Source: Pseudomonas sp. IB20
GTDB taxonomy: Bacteria; Pseudomonadota; Gammaproteobacteria; Pseudomonadales; Pseudomonadaceae
Direction: 5' to 3'
Length of the DNA: 64,000 nt
NCBI RefSeq assembly: GCF_009707325.1
Contig: NZ_CP046103.1
Span: 2,646,012 to 2,710,011 of the forward strand
The notes beneath the pieces were generated by a model, which saw only the letters and a program-made list of their open reading frames with translations, was not told where the DNA came from and ran no database searches. Positions 54,413 through 62,312 of the stretch are shown here, piece by piece (within the stretch, counting starts at the first letter, position 1; each line of letters opens with the position of its first letter). The translations under genes were made by a program, and so were the position numbers.

Positions 54413-55420
54413 ATGGCTCGCGGCGGCATAAACAAAGCAGTAGTTCAAACGGCACGCCTGGCGATCCTTGCCCGCGGCGAAAACCCCAGCATCGACGCGG
54501 TACGCATCGAGATGGGTAATACCGGCTCAAAAACCACGATTCATCGCTATTTGAAGGAACTGGACGACAGCGAAACCCGGGTGACCATCACCGAAGCGCC
54601 TATTGATGACGAGCTGGGTGAGCTGGTGGCACGGCTGGCCCTGCGCCTAAAAGAGAAGGCCCAGGAGCCGATCGACCTGGCCCTGGCGCAGTTCGAACAG
54701 CACAAAGCTGCCCTGCTCGCCCAGGTGCAGACGCTTGAGCAGGCGCACGCCGAGCTCAAGCAGCAATTTGATATCCAGGGCGCCGCCCTGGCAGAAGAAA
54801 GCGCCGCCCTGCAAACCACCAGCACTAGCCTTCAGACCGAGCAAACCCGCAACGCCGGGCTCAGTCAGGCGTGCAGCGATTACGAGCTACGCATCAACGA
54901 CAAGGACGAGCAGATTCGCTCGCTGGAAGAAAAGCACCTGCACGCCCGCGACGCCCTCGAGCATTACCGCAATGCAATCAAGGAACAGCGCGAGCAAGAA
55001 CAGCGCCGCCACGAAGGCCAGCTGCAACAGGTGCAGGCGGAACTGCGCCAGGCCCAGCAAAGCGCAATGGTGCGTCAGGACGAGATCACACAGTTGCACC
55101 GCGACAATGAGCGGCTGTTGATCGAGCACCGCGTAACCGCGAAGGAATTGGCCGCGCTGCAGGAGCAAACCCGCAAAGACCAGGCCTTGCAGCAAAAGCT
55201 CAGTGAACAGGTCAGCCTGATTGAAAGCGAACGCACCCTGCTTCAGGAGCGCCTGCGGGTGGCCGTGCTGGAAAGCCAGTCACGCCAGGACGTGCTGAGC
55301 GAACAGCAGCAGACCAACAAAAGCCTGGAACTGGACCTTATCAAGGCCCAGGCCAGTATCGAGGCGTTGCGCCTGGCGGCCGCCGTTGCAGCGGCGCCAG
55401 AGGCAACATCGCCCACCTGA
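54413..55420 (+). CDS. KfrA-N domain coiled-coil DNA-binding protein, TnpT-like
   Basis: 335 residues. The N-terminal ~60 residues (RGGINKAVVQTARLAILARG, then NTGSKTTIHRYLKEL) form the KfrA_N DNA-binding domain seen in TnpT and plasmid KfrA proteins. The remainder from ~95 to ~320 is a continuous coiled coil rich in Gln, Glu, Ala and Leu, ending in an Ala-rich tail. In Tn4651, TnpT binds the resolution site and stimulates TnpS; here it is divergent from the TnpS-like gene and ends right at the decayed gor. GGAG lies ~8 nt upstream of the ATG. Confidence 0.85.
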   Translation: MARGGINKAVVQTARLAILARGENPSIDAVRIEMGNTGSKTTIHRYLKELDDSETRVTITEAPIDDELGELVARLALRLKEKAQEPIDLALAQFEQHKAALLAQVQTLEQAHAELKQQFDIQGAALAEESAALQTTSTSLQTEQTRNAGLSQACSDYELRINDKDEQIRSLEEKHLHARDALEHYRNAIKEQREQEQRRHEGQLQQVQAELRQAQQSAMVRQDEITQLHRDNERLLIEHRVTAKELAALQEQTRKDQALQQKLSEQVSLIESERTLLQERLRVAVLESQSRQDVLSEQQQTNKSLELDLIKAQASIEALRLAAAVAAAPEATSPT

Positions 55421-56651
55421 TCAGTCGGCCACAGGCGTGCGCATGGTGACAAATCTTCCGCCGCGTGGTGCACCCGATGTTTCATCGAAATGCTGCTTGG
55501 TCGCGCCCGCCTTGAGCGCGATGCCACCCTGAGACTTCGCCGGCGTCCGGCCCCACCATGTGGCAACCCAGCACCTTGTCGGTGTCGGCGTCGACCACCA
55601 GTTTCATCAAGGTCTTTTCCTGGCAATCCGTCAGCGTCAGCTTCATGGGTCGGAAGCGGCTTTCGAAGATCTGCACCTTGTGGCCGTCTTGCCTTCTTCC
55701 TCAGCCACGTGCCATGTTCGGCAGGCTGAACACGCCGTCGGATCATCGTATCCACTGGCGATATGCTCAGGCTTGAACAAGCGACGTGCCACCGCCATGC
55801 CTTCAGCCAGGGCAACCGGCGTCAATTGCACACGACCAATCACATCACCGATCGCCAGGATCGACGACTCGGCGGTCTGGTACAGGTCATCCACCTCAAC
55901 GAAGCCGCGCTCGTCCAATTTGACGCCAGTATTCTCCAGACCCAGATTGTCCAACATCGGGCGGCGGCCGGTGGCATAAAACACGCAATCGGCCTCCAGC
56001 ACACGACCGTCTTTCAGCGTGGCCTTGAGGCTGCCATCGGCTTGTTTGTCGATGCGCTCGATATCAGCGTTAAATTGCAGGTCCAGGCCGCGCTTGGTCA
56101 GCTCTTCTTTCAGGTGGTGCGCACGCCCGTCAAAACCGCGCAGAACAGTCGCCGCGATACAGCAGCGGTTGGCGCCAGCCATGGAAAATCCGGCAAACTC
56201 ACGCGATGTAACCCCCCCACCACCATACCGCTTGGCACGTTAGAAGAAGCTCTTGGAGCCATGCTGTCGCCCCGGAATTCGGGATTGCGGCCAGCCCCGT
56301 GGCGATCAATGTGTTGGCGTAAGCGCTCACCTTGATTCACTGATGGGGACAGCGCGCTGCCTTCATGCAGGGTACGCCCTGTTGACCACAGGTTGCGTAA
56401 TCCATTGAGCGATTGATTCGCGGTCTTTGTTGGCATCAGTGCCCAATCAAAGTTGCCTCCCCGGACCAGCCAAACCCTGCCTGCTCGAAGTCTTCGCAAT
56501 GGCGCCGAACCAATTTTCGGTACGCAGCCGACGTTACCAGTCCGCCCAGGTAGCGGCTTTCGCCACGGCCACCTTGGCACCAAAGCCGCGGAAAACGCGC
56601 GCCACCCGCCGAACCGGCGCCAATTACATACAGATCAAAATCGTAGGCCAT
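55421..56651 (-). pseudogene. gor: Degraded glutathione reductase gene
   Basis: The start is clear (MAYDFDLYVIGAGSAGGARF at 56651) and the end is recognisable near 55421 (a frameshifted version of the normal ...TPVAD ending). Between them pieces of Gor occur in different frames: SRYLGG, a NVGCVPK redox-motif remnant, then the NADPH/dimerisation parts. The longest intact piece (56182-55643) holds [16 protein letters not shown] and [19 protein letters not shown]. The next piece has [20 protein letters not shown]. The span is ~130 bp shorter than a normal 452-codon gor and has many indels. Its place beside galU matches functional gor in other pseudomonads, so this is the native copy decaying. 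Confidence 0.88.
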
Positions 56652-56705
56652 TTCACTCTCCTTGGCAGGACACCAGCATACCGACTCACATGGGGCTGAA
56701 AAACG

Positions 56706-56731
56706 AAAAAGCCACCTAAGGTGGCTTTTTT
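56706..56731 (-). terminator. Terminator after galU
   Basis: AAAAAGCCACC-TAA-GGTGGCTTTTTT, a perfect 11-bp stem with a 3-nt loop and A/T tracts, 23 nt past the galU stop on the minus strand; it can act in both directions. Confidence 0.92.
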
Positions 56732-56753
56732 AGAACAGTCGGGCAGGCGTGAA

Positions 56754-57593
56754 TCAGTAAGCCTTGCCAGTCTTGTAGAAGTGCTCGTAGCAGAAGTTGG
56801 TTGCCTCGATGTAGCCTTCAGCGCCACCGCAGTCGAAACGACGACCCTTGAACTTGTACGCGATCACACAACCGTCTTTTGCCTGCTTCAACAGGGCGTC
56901 AGTGATCTGGATCTCGCCACCCTTGCCTGGCTCGGTTTCTTCGATCAGCTTGAAGATGTCCGGGGTCAGAATGTAACGGCCGATGATCGCCAGGTTCGAC
57001 GGAGCATCTTCCGGCGCTGGTTTTTCGACCATGTCGCGTACGCGGATCAGGCCATCACCAATGTCGTCACCGGCAATCACGCCATACTTGTTGGTCTCTT
57101 GAGGATCAACCTCTTGAACCGCAACGATGGTGCAACGGTACTTCTGGTACAGCTTGACCATCTGGGTCAGCACGCCGTCGCCTTCCAGGTTGACGCACAG
57201 GTCGTCCGCCAGGACCACGGCGAACGGTTCGTCACCGATCAGCGGACGGCCGGTCAGGATCGCGTGGCCAAGGCCTTTCATCTGGGTTTGACGGGTGTAG
57301 GAGAACGAGCACTCGTCGAGCAATTTACGGATACCGACCAGGTACTTTTCCTTGTCGGTGCCCTTGATCTGGTTTTCCAGCTCGTAGCTGATATCGAAAT
57401 GGTCTTCCAGCGCGCGCTTACCACGGCCGGTGACGATGGAGATTTCGTTCAGGCCAGCATCCAGTGCCTCTTCGACGCCGTACTGAATCAGTGGCTTGTT
57501 CACCACCGGCAGCATCTCTTTGGGCATGGCTTTGGTCGCTGGTAAGAAGCGAGTGCCGTAACCGGCTGCTGGGAACAAGCATTTCTTGATCAT
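56754..57593 (-). CDS. galU: UTP-glucose-1-phosphate uridylyltransferase
   Basis: 279 residues, full length. The nucleotide-binding loop AAGYGTRFLPATKAMPKEMLP opens the protein, LPVVNKPLIQYGVEEALDAG follows, and the active-site LADDLCVN and GGAEGYIEATNFCYEHFYKTG complete it. It makes UDP-glucose, the precursor of UDP-glucuronate (through Ugd and the arn pathway here), LPS core and exopolysaccharides. AAGGAC lies ~6 nt upstream of the ATG. Confidence 0.97.
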   Translation of the reverse strand: MIKKCLFPAAGYGTRFLPATKAMPKEMLPVVNKPLIQYGVEEALDAGLNEISIVTGRGKRALEDHFDISYELENQIKGTDKEKYLVGIRKLLDECSFSYTRQTQMKGLGHAILTGRPLIGDEPFAVVLADDLCVNLEGDGVLTQMVKLYQKYRCTIVAVQEVDPQETNKYGVIAGDDIGDGLIRVRDMVEKPAPEDAPSNLAIIGRYILTPDIFKLIEETEPGKGGEIQITDALLKQAKDGCVIAYKFKGRRFDCGGAEGYIEATNFCYEHFYKTGKAY

Positions 57594-57904
57594 ATGAGTC
57601 CTTACAAAGGGCTGTGCGTACGGAATTCGGCGCAGTCTAATCAGGCCGCAGTCACCTTACAATGGGTCCTGCTGGCGTTGCGATGTCAACATAGAGAAAA
57701 AATGTCGGCGTAAGTTCCACTTATCTTCCGACAAGTACCTTCACCCTCGACCGGCAAACAACCTACAAGCCAATGTTTCTGAGGGCTACATCCCTTTTAG
57801 CATGCTTTCAAGCTGAGGGCACTGATGTGGAATAACTTCGGCGGGCGCAGTGCATTTGTGCGCTATCATTGCGCCCTTGAACCAGACCACGAGATTGTTA
57901 ATAG
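57594..57904. other. Intergenic region upstream of galU
   Basis: 311 bp between the divergent galU and small-protein genes, with the promoters of both. It contains an inverted repeat TGTCGG / CCGACA around positions 57702-57736 and a nested TAAGT / ACTTA. No coding frame or terminator was seen. Confidence 0.4.
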
Positions 57905-58090
57905 ATGTCAGAACCAAAAGGTGTAAACGGCTACCTGATCACGCAGCGCGCAGACGGCTGGCACTTGATCAACTTCCACGGTGACAGCGTCGCTGGGGTA
58001 TTCCCGACCGAAGCCATGGCTACTGCAGTCGCCGAAGTGTTTGTGGATGAAGCCGGTCACGCATCGAGCAAGCGACCGAAGGGCAAGTAA
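57905..58090 (+). CDS. Small conserved hypothetical protein
   Basis: 61 residues. A compact beta-rich start (GVNGYLITQRADGWHLINFHGD) is followed by a helix (TEAMATAVAEVFVDEA) and a basic tail (SSKRPKGK). No recognised family. Its ribosome site is weak (GAG 10 nt upstream), but codon use and the strong terminator directly behind support a real gene. Confidence 0.65.
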   Translation: MSEPKGVNGYLITQRADGWHLINFHGDSVAGVFPTEAMATAVAEVFVDEAGHASSKRPKGK

Positions 58091-58108
58091 GCCTCTATGC
58101 CCCGCGCC

Positions 58109-58135
58109 AAAAGCCCCGTTAAGCGGGGCTTTTTT
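58109..58135 (+). terminator. Terminator after the small protein gene
   Basis: AAAAGCCCCG-TTAA-GCGGGGCTTTTTT: an 8-9 bp stem with an A lead and T6 tail, 19 nt after the stop codon. Confidence 0.92.
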
Positions 58136-58234
58136 GTGTTTGTCTGTACCTACATGGCAGTTCGCTATAATCTGCTGCGAACGCCCCACGACAGTGTCAG
58201 CGCCCCTCCAACACCCTCGACGACGAACCAACAC

Positions 58235-58519
58235 ATGAACAAAATTCTGGCATTGACTGCGGCCCTTGCGCTGATGACCGGCTGCACCACTACATCCGAC
58301 ACTTACCTTAAAAATGGCGAACAAGGCCTGACCATCGACTGCTCGGGCGAGGCCAATTCGTGGGCCAGTTGCTACGAAAAAGCCGACGCGTCCTGCGCGG
58401 GCACCGGTTATCGTATCGTCGGTACCGACGGCACGCCGTCACTCAAAGAAAGCGACAAGACCCTGGGCAAAGACGTCGGCAACTTCAAAAGCCGCAGCGT
58501 CGTTGTGGTCTGCAAGTAA
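58235..58519 (+). CDS. Small lipoprotein
   Basis: 94 residues from the ATG at 58235; earlier in-frame starts have no ribosome site. The lipobox LALMTGCTTTSD ends the signal peptide at Cys16 or 17. The mature protein has four further cysteines (IDCSG, ASCYEK, ASCAG, VVCK), which can form two disulfides in the periplasm. Similar small Cys-containing lipoproteins in pseudomonads are uncharacterised. No strong ribosome site is visible. Confidence 0.75.
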   Translation: MNKILALTAALALMTGCTTTSDTYLKNGEQGLTIDCSGEANSWASCYEKADASCAGTGYRIVGTDGTPSLKESDKTLGKDVGNFKSRSVVVVCK

Positions 58520-58528
58520 GCCGTATGG

Positions 58529-58759
58529 CTACAGGTGAATTTCGGCGAACTTGATGCCCAGCTCGCGTAACAGCTCGATCAGGTCATCCAGGCGCGGGAA
58601 CGACTCGACTTCATCCTGCTCATCCACCAGGAAGTAACTGCGCCCGCCGCTTTTCTTGAAAAAGACGATCCATTCACCCAGGTCGGCGGGGTTCTGGATG
58701 ACATGGGTGGCCGATATCTGACCCTCGGCATTGCGGGTTTTAACGTGTTCACGTTTCAT
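58529..58759 (-). CDS. Small conserved hypothetical protein
   Basis: 76 residues. The N-terminal part has beta character (THVIQNPADLGEWIVFFKKS, RSYFLVDEQDEV), then two helices (LDDLIELLRELGIKFAEIHL). No signal peptide. The ATG has GGAA 8 nt upstream. Family not recognised; it faces the small lipoprotein gene with only 9 nt between stops. Confidence 0.7.
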   Translation of the reverse strand: MKREHVKTRNAEGQISATHVIQNPADLGEWIVFFKKSGGRSYFLVDEQDEVESFPRLDDLIELLRELGIKFAEIHL

Positions 58760-58780
58760 GGCGGGTTTCCGAATAAAGAC

Positions 58781-58818
58781 AAATGCCGCGCAAACTCAAG
58801 GCTTGCGCGGCATTTTTT
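58781..58818 (+). terminator. Terminator-like hairpin
   Basis: AAATGCCGCGCAA / TTGCGCGGCATTTTTT, a 13-bp arm pair with a 9-nt loop and T6 tail in the plus direction. It lies upstream of the minus-strand 76-residue gene and would end plus-strand transcripts that run past the lipoprotein gene. Confidence 0.8.
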
Positions 58819-58883
58819 GCATTGAATACCCGACAGTTTAACGGATGCCTTGGGACTGTCGAGACAACACCCAAAAGCAGCGC

Positions 58884-58925
58884 AAAAAAAAGCCTGGCCC
58901 CGCAACAGCAGGGCCAGGCTTTTTT
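58884..58925. terminator. Bidirectional terminator before the next lipoprotein
   Basis: AAAAAAAAGCCTGGCCC / GGGCCAGGCTTTTTTA around a 10-nt loop, with A and T tracts on both sides. It can terminate the minus-strand lipoprotein gene at 58959-59309. Confidence 0.9.
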
Positions 58926-58958
58926 ATCGGATTAAGTGTGCGGGTTGAACCTTAGGGC

Positions 58959-59309
58959 TCAGCCGGAAATACATTCCTCCGCGGCTTTCTTCACGTCGCC
59001 CGGGCGAATCGGTACATTGGACATGCTTTCATAGAGCTTGATGCTGCTGCCGCTGGAGCGCTCTTCAATCTCGAAGATCGCCGAAGGGTCAGCCGAGAAT
59101 TTCTGCGGCACAATCACCTGTACACCGTCCTTATGCGGCTCGATCTGCGGTGGACGCCGGGTTTCAGCCAACTTGCGAACCACACACGCGGCATATTCCG
59201 GCGGCTTCTTCCCTGAAATGACCACCAATGTTGGCGGGGTCTGCTTGATATCTGCAACCGAAGCACATCCACCCAACGCCAAGGCCAGAACCAACACACT
59301 CCACTTCAT
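58959..59309 (-). CDS. Small lipoprotein of unknown function
   Basis: 116 residues. The signal peptide ends in a LALALGGCASVAD lipobox. The mature domain has one alpha/beta arrangement (PPEYAACVVRKLAETRRP, QVIVPQKFSADPSAIFEIEE) and a final GDVKKAAEECIS with two further cysteines. It is reminiscent of small Pseudomonas outer-membrane lipoproteins that lack known function. It ends at a strong hairpin. Confidence 0.78.
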   Translation of the reverse strand: MKWSVLVLALALGGCASVADIKQTPPTLVVISGKKPPEYAACVVRKLAETRRPPQIEPHKDGVQVIVPQKFSADPSAIFEIEERSSGSSIKLYESMSNVPIRPGDVKKAAEECISG

Positions 59310-59520
59310 ACTAAAACCTCCGATAAAGACCCTACGACAGCGCTGAGAGTAATTTTCTCCCGCTAATGTAGGATTTATCTCTGAAAACTCGGTAAATAAC
59401 TGTTTTAAATTGTCGAAGTCGTCAACGACGACCCGATAATAAACACGCTGGGGCTGATAAACTCTATCTTAACCTACGTATCATTCTGATTTTTCAGAAA
59501 AAGCCCTTCTGGAGACACCC

Positions 59521-59823
59521 ATGAAATTCATCCACCAGCGCGAGCACCTCAACGAGGGCGACATCGTTGTCATCGAATGCTCGCAGACCTGCAACATTCG
59601 CCTGATGAGCGATGCCAACTTTCGCAGCTTCAAGAACGGTGGCCGCCACACCTACCACGGCGGCGCGTTCGACCAGTTCCCGGCGAAAATCACCGCACCC
59701 AGCACCGGTTTCTGGAACATTACCCTGGACGTGGTGACGCGCCGCGCGATCAGCGTTACGCGCAAACCGGCGCTGTCCCACAAGATTCGCATTGTTCGTC
59801 GCACCAGCACCAAGCTGAGCTGA
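59521..59823 (+). CDS. DUF1883 domain protein
   Basis: 100 residues that match the DUF1883 pattern throughout: KFIHQREHLNEGDIVVIECS, the NIRLMSDANFRSFKNG segment, and FWNITLDVVTRR near the end. The fold is a small beta barrel; members are often near phage or plasmid genes but have no assigned activity. It precedes a 55-residue gene and alkB by short gaps on the same strand, suggesting one transcript. TCTGGAG lies about 8 nt upstream of the ATG. Confidence 0.85.
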   Translation: MKFIHQREHLNEGDIVVIECSQTCNIRLMSDANFRSFKNGGRHTYHGGAFDQFPAKITAPSTGFWNITLDVVTRRAISVTRKPALSHKIRIVRRTSTKLS

Positions 59824-59844
59824 ACCCTGAACAGGAAAACCGCT

Positions 59845-60012
59845 GTGACCCCTACGACCAAATACGTCATCAAGTACAAGCTCAACGGCGAACGCCGCTT
59901 TGAGTTCGCCCAGTTGCAAACCAACGACGTCGACGAAGCCAAGCAAGCCCTGGCGAAAATCCACGATGCAACCGACGAAATCACCGACATCACCGTGAGC
60001 AAGGCGCTGTAA
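59845..60012 (+). CDS. Small conserved hypothetical protein
   Basis: A 55-residue reading frame from a GTG (AGGAAA upstream) to the TAA at 60010-60012. It reads like a compact beta-alpha-beta protein (TTKYVIKYKLNGERRFEFAQ, then VDEAKQALAKIHDAT and ITDITVSKAL). It lies 21 nt after the DUF1883 gene and 3 nt before alkB. No family recognised; consistent amino acid composition and tight packing argue for a real gene. Confidence 0.7.
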   Translation: MTPTTKYVIKYKLNGERRFEFAQLQTNDVDEAKQALAKIHDATDEITDITVSKAL

Positions 60013-60015
60013 GCC

Positions 60016-60681
60016 ATGCCCGGCCCGACTGCGGACCTGTTTGCCGACGACGCCCTGCAACAACCCGCAGGGCGTGAACAGATTGGCGAAGAGTCTTACG
60101 TGTTAAGGGGCTATGCCCTGCCCCGGGTCGAGCGTCTGTTACCTGAACTACGGCGCATATTGGCCCAATCACCGTTTCGGCAAATGGTCACACCCGGCGG
60201 CTTTACCATGTCGGCGGCGCTGAGCAGTTGCGGCGAGCTGGGTTGGACCACCGACAGCAGCGGCTATCGTTACAGCCCGCTTGACCCGCGCAGCCAGCAA
60301 CCGTGGCCTGCCATGCCTCACACGTTGCGCGAACTGGCTGTGCAGGCGGCCGCAGAAGCCGGCTTCAGCGACTTCACTCCGGATGCCTGCCTGATCAACC
60401 GCTATGTGCCCGGCGCCAAGATGTCCCTGCACCAAGACAAGAACGAACGGTGCTACAACGCGCCCGTGGTCTCCGTGTCACTGGGCCTGCCGGCGATTTT
60501 CCTGTTTGGCGGCCATGAACGCGGCAACCGCACGCAAAAGGTCTCGCTGTTTCATGGCGATGTGGTGGTCTGGGGCGGCGTCGATCGCTTGCGCTTTCAT
60601 GGGGTGATGCCAATCAAGGACGGCGTGCATCCGGTCATGGGCCCGCAACGCATCAACCTGACCTTTCGCACCGCCGGTTAA
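60016..60681 (+). CDS. alkB: DNA oxidative demethylase AlkB
   Basis: 221 residues of the Fe(II)/2-oxoglutarate dioxygenase fold. Iron ligands H139 and D141 (MSLHQDKNE) and H195 (RFHGVMP) are present, with R212 and R218 in RINLTFR for 2-oxoglutarate and fold stability. The nucleotide-recognition lid region (VTPGGFTMSAALSSCG) is typical. It repairs 1-methyladenine and 3-methylcytosine by oxidative demethylation. The start follows the small gene's stop by 3 nt, and ada lies 75 nt downstream. Confidence 0.95.
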   Translation: MPGPTADLFADDALQQPAGREQIGEESYVLRGYALPRVERLLPELRRILAQSPFRQMVTPGGFTMSAALSSCGELGWTTDSSGYRYSPLDPRSQQPWPAMPHTLRELAVQAAAEAGFSDFTPDACLINRYVPGAKMSLHQDKNERCYNAPVVSVSLGLPAIFLFGGHERGNRTQKVSLFHGDVVVWGGVDRLRFHGVMPIKDGVHPVMGPQRINLTFRTAG

Positions 60682-60756
60682 TTTGACCGCAAGCTTGTGA
60701 GTGCCGAGCGTGGCCAGCACGGCTAATCTGGCCGTGAGCCGCCAAGAGTGCAGACC

Positions 60757-61800
60757 ATGACCAACGAACAAGACCCGCGCTGGGCCGCCATCGTCACCCG
60801 CGACGCCAAGGCAGACGCACTGTTTGTGTACGGGGTTAAAACCACCGGCGTGTACTGCCGCCCCAGCAGCGCCTCGCGCTTGCCACGGCCGGAAAACATC
60901 GAATTCTTCGACACGCCGCTGCAAGCCGAAGCCGCAGGTTATCGCCCCAGCAAACGCGCCGCGGGTGACCAGACTCAATTGGCCGCGCACCATGGGCAAC
61001 TGGTTGCCGATGCGTGCCGCCGCATCGAACAGGCCGAAACGCCGCCCAGCCTGGACGCTCTCGCACGCCCGGCCGGGTTAAGCGCGTTCCATTTCCACCG
61101 CGTATTCAAAGCCATCACTGGCCTGACGCCCAAGGGTTACGCCAACGCCCTGCGCTCGCGCAAAGTACGCGATGGCCTCAAGGGGCAGCACTCGGTTACC
61201 GACGCGCTGTATGACGCAGGCTTCAACTCCAACAGCCGCTTTTATGAGGCGGCTGACCAGCTACTCGGCATGAAGCCCTGCGATTACAAGGCCGGCGGCA
61301 CCAACAGTGAAATTCGCTTTGCCGTGGGCCAATGCTCATTGGGGGCGATTCTGGTGGCGCAGAGTCAACGCGGTGTCTGTGCGATTTTGCTGGGGGATGA
61401 CCCGGACCAACTGGTGCGCGACCTGCAGGACCAGTTCCCCAAGGCCGAGTTGGTCGGTGCGGACCGGGACTTCGAACAATTGATTGCGCAGGTAGTGGGC
61501 TTTGTCGAAGCGCCTGCCTTGGGCCTGGATTTACCCCTGGATTTGCGCGGCACCGCCTTTCAGGAACGGGTGTGGCAGGCGCTGCGCGAAATTCCGGTGG
61601 GCAGCACTGCCAGCTACGCGCAAATTGCCCAGCGGATCGGCGCGCCCACATCCTTTAGAGCGGTGGCCCAGGCCTGCGGAGCCAACCACTTGGCGGTGGC
61701 AATTCCCTGCCACCGCGTGGTGCGCAGCAACGGCGAGCTTTCGGGCTACCGCTGGGGCGTGGAGCGCAAGCGCCAGCTGCTGGAGCGCGAAAGTCAGTAA
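60757..61800 (+). CDS. ada: Ada-type methyltransferase/regulator with degenerate zinc site
   Basis: 347 residues from the ATG at 60757. An N-terminal Ada domain (1-75) keeps VYGVKTTGVYCRPS (C34, equal to E. coli C38). The three other zinc ligands are replaced: S38 for C42, S65 for C69 and A68 for C72 in GYRPSKRAAG. An AraC helix-turn-helix region follows (LSAFHFHRVFKAITGLTPKGY), then an intact O6-methylguanine-methyltransferase domain with the acceptor C318 in AIPCHRVVRS. Direct alkyl-guanine repair should be intact; phosphotriester sensing by the zinc-bound Cys is doubtful. Confidence 0.92.
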   Translation: MTNEQDPRWAAIVTRDAKADALFVYGVKTTGVYCRPSSASRLPRPENIEFFDTPLQAEAAGYRPSKRAAGDQTQLAAHHGQLVADACRRIEQAETPPSLDALARPAGLSAFHFHRVFKAITGLTPKGYANALRSRKVRDGLKGQHSVTDALYDAGFNSNSRFYEAADQLLGMKPCDYKAGGTNSEIRFAVGQCSLGAILVAQSQRGVCAILLGDDPDQLVRDLQDQFPKAELVGADRDFEQLIAQVVGFVEAPALGLDLPLDLRGTAFQERVWQALREIPVGSTASYAQIAQRIGAPTSFRAVAQACGANHLAVAIPCHRVVRSNGELSGYRWGVERKRQLLERESQ

Positions 61801-61803
61801 CGG

Positions 61804-62265
61804 CTAGTGGATACCGATATAGATCAGCGCCACGTCGTCCGCCGGGTACACCTCAAAATCGGTGACAAACGCACGCGACTCCACACCCGGCTGCTCAAAG
61901 TAGTCCCAGACGTGCTGCCAAGCCGTGATGATCGCAGCCGGCATCGGCCCACGCGCCTCAAACACCAAATAACGCCCCGGCTCAATCACCAAGCTGTCAA
62001 ACCCGGCAGCCGGTGCCTGGGTCGCCACGCCCGCAGTGACATCAAACAGCCCTTGCGCATCGGACTCATAGCCGCTGTACACCCCGTACATCGGTGACTC
62101 CGGCTGCTTGCCGGGTATTTTCTGGTAAAGCTCTTCAGCGAAAAACCGTTGCCACATCGGGCCGATCTTCGCGCTCGAAGGCTGGGCTTCATCCGCATTA
62201 CGCGTGCGAACTTTCAGCCCGGACACACGAACGGCCGCTACCTGTTGTTCCTTGATTGTTTGCAC
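61804..62265 (-). CDS. GyrI-like / effector-binding domain protein
   Basis: 153 residues, GTG start with GGAGAG upstream. The fold is the AraC effector-binding (GyrI/Rob-C) domain: AAVRVSGLKVRT at the start, PMYGVYSGYESDAQGLFDV, the LVIEPGRYLVFEARGPMP strand and a final DFEVYPADDVALIYIGIH. It lacks any DNA-binding part, so it may bind small hydrophobic or cationic compounds or gyrase-like partners. The stop is 4 nt beyond the ada stop, convergent. Confidence 0.82.
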   Translation of the reverse strand: MQTIKEQQVAAVRVSGLKVRTRNADEAQPSSAKIGPMWQRFFAEELYQKIPGKQPESPMYGVYSGYESDAQGLFDVTAGVATQAPAAGFDSLVIEPGRYLVFEARGPMPAAIITAWQHVWDYFEQPGVESRAFVTDFEVYPADDVALIYIGIH

Positions 62266-62312
62266 CGCGCTCTCCTTTTAAAACGTCAATTTACGCTTAC
62301 TTAGCGTTCCGT

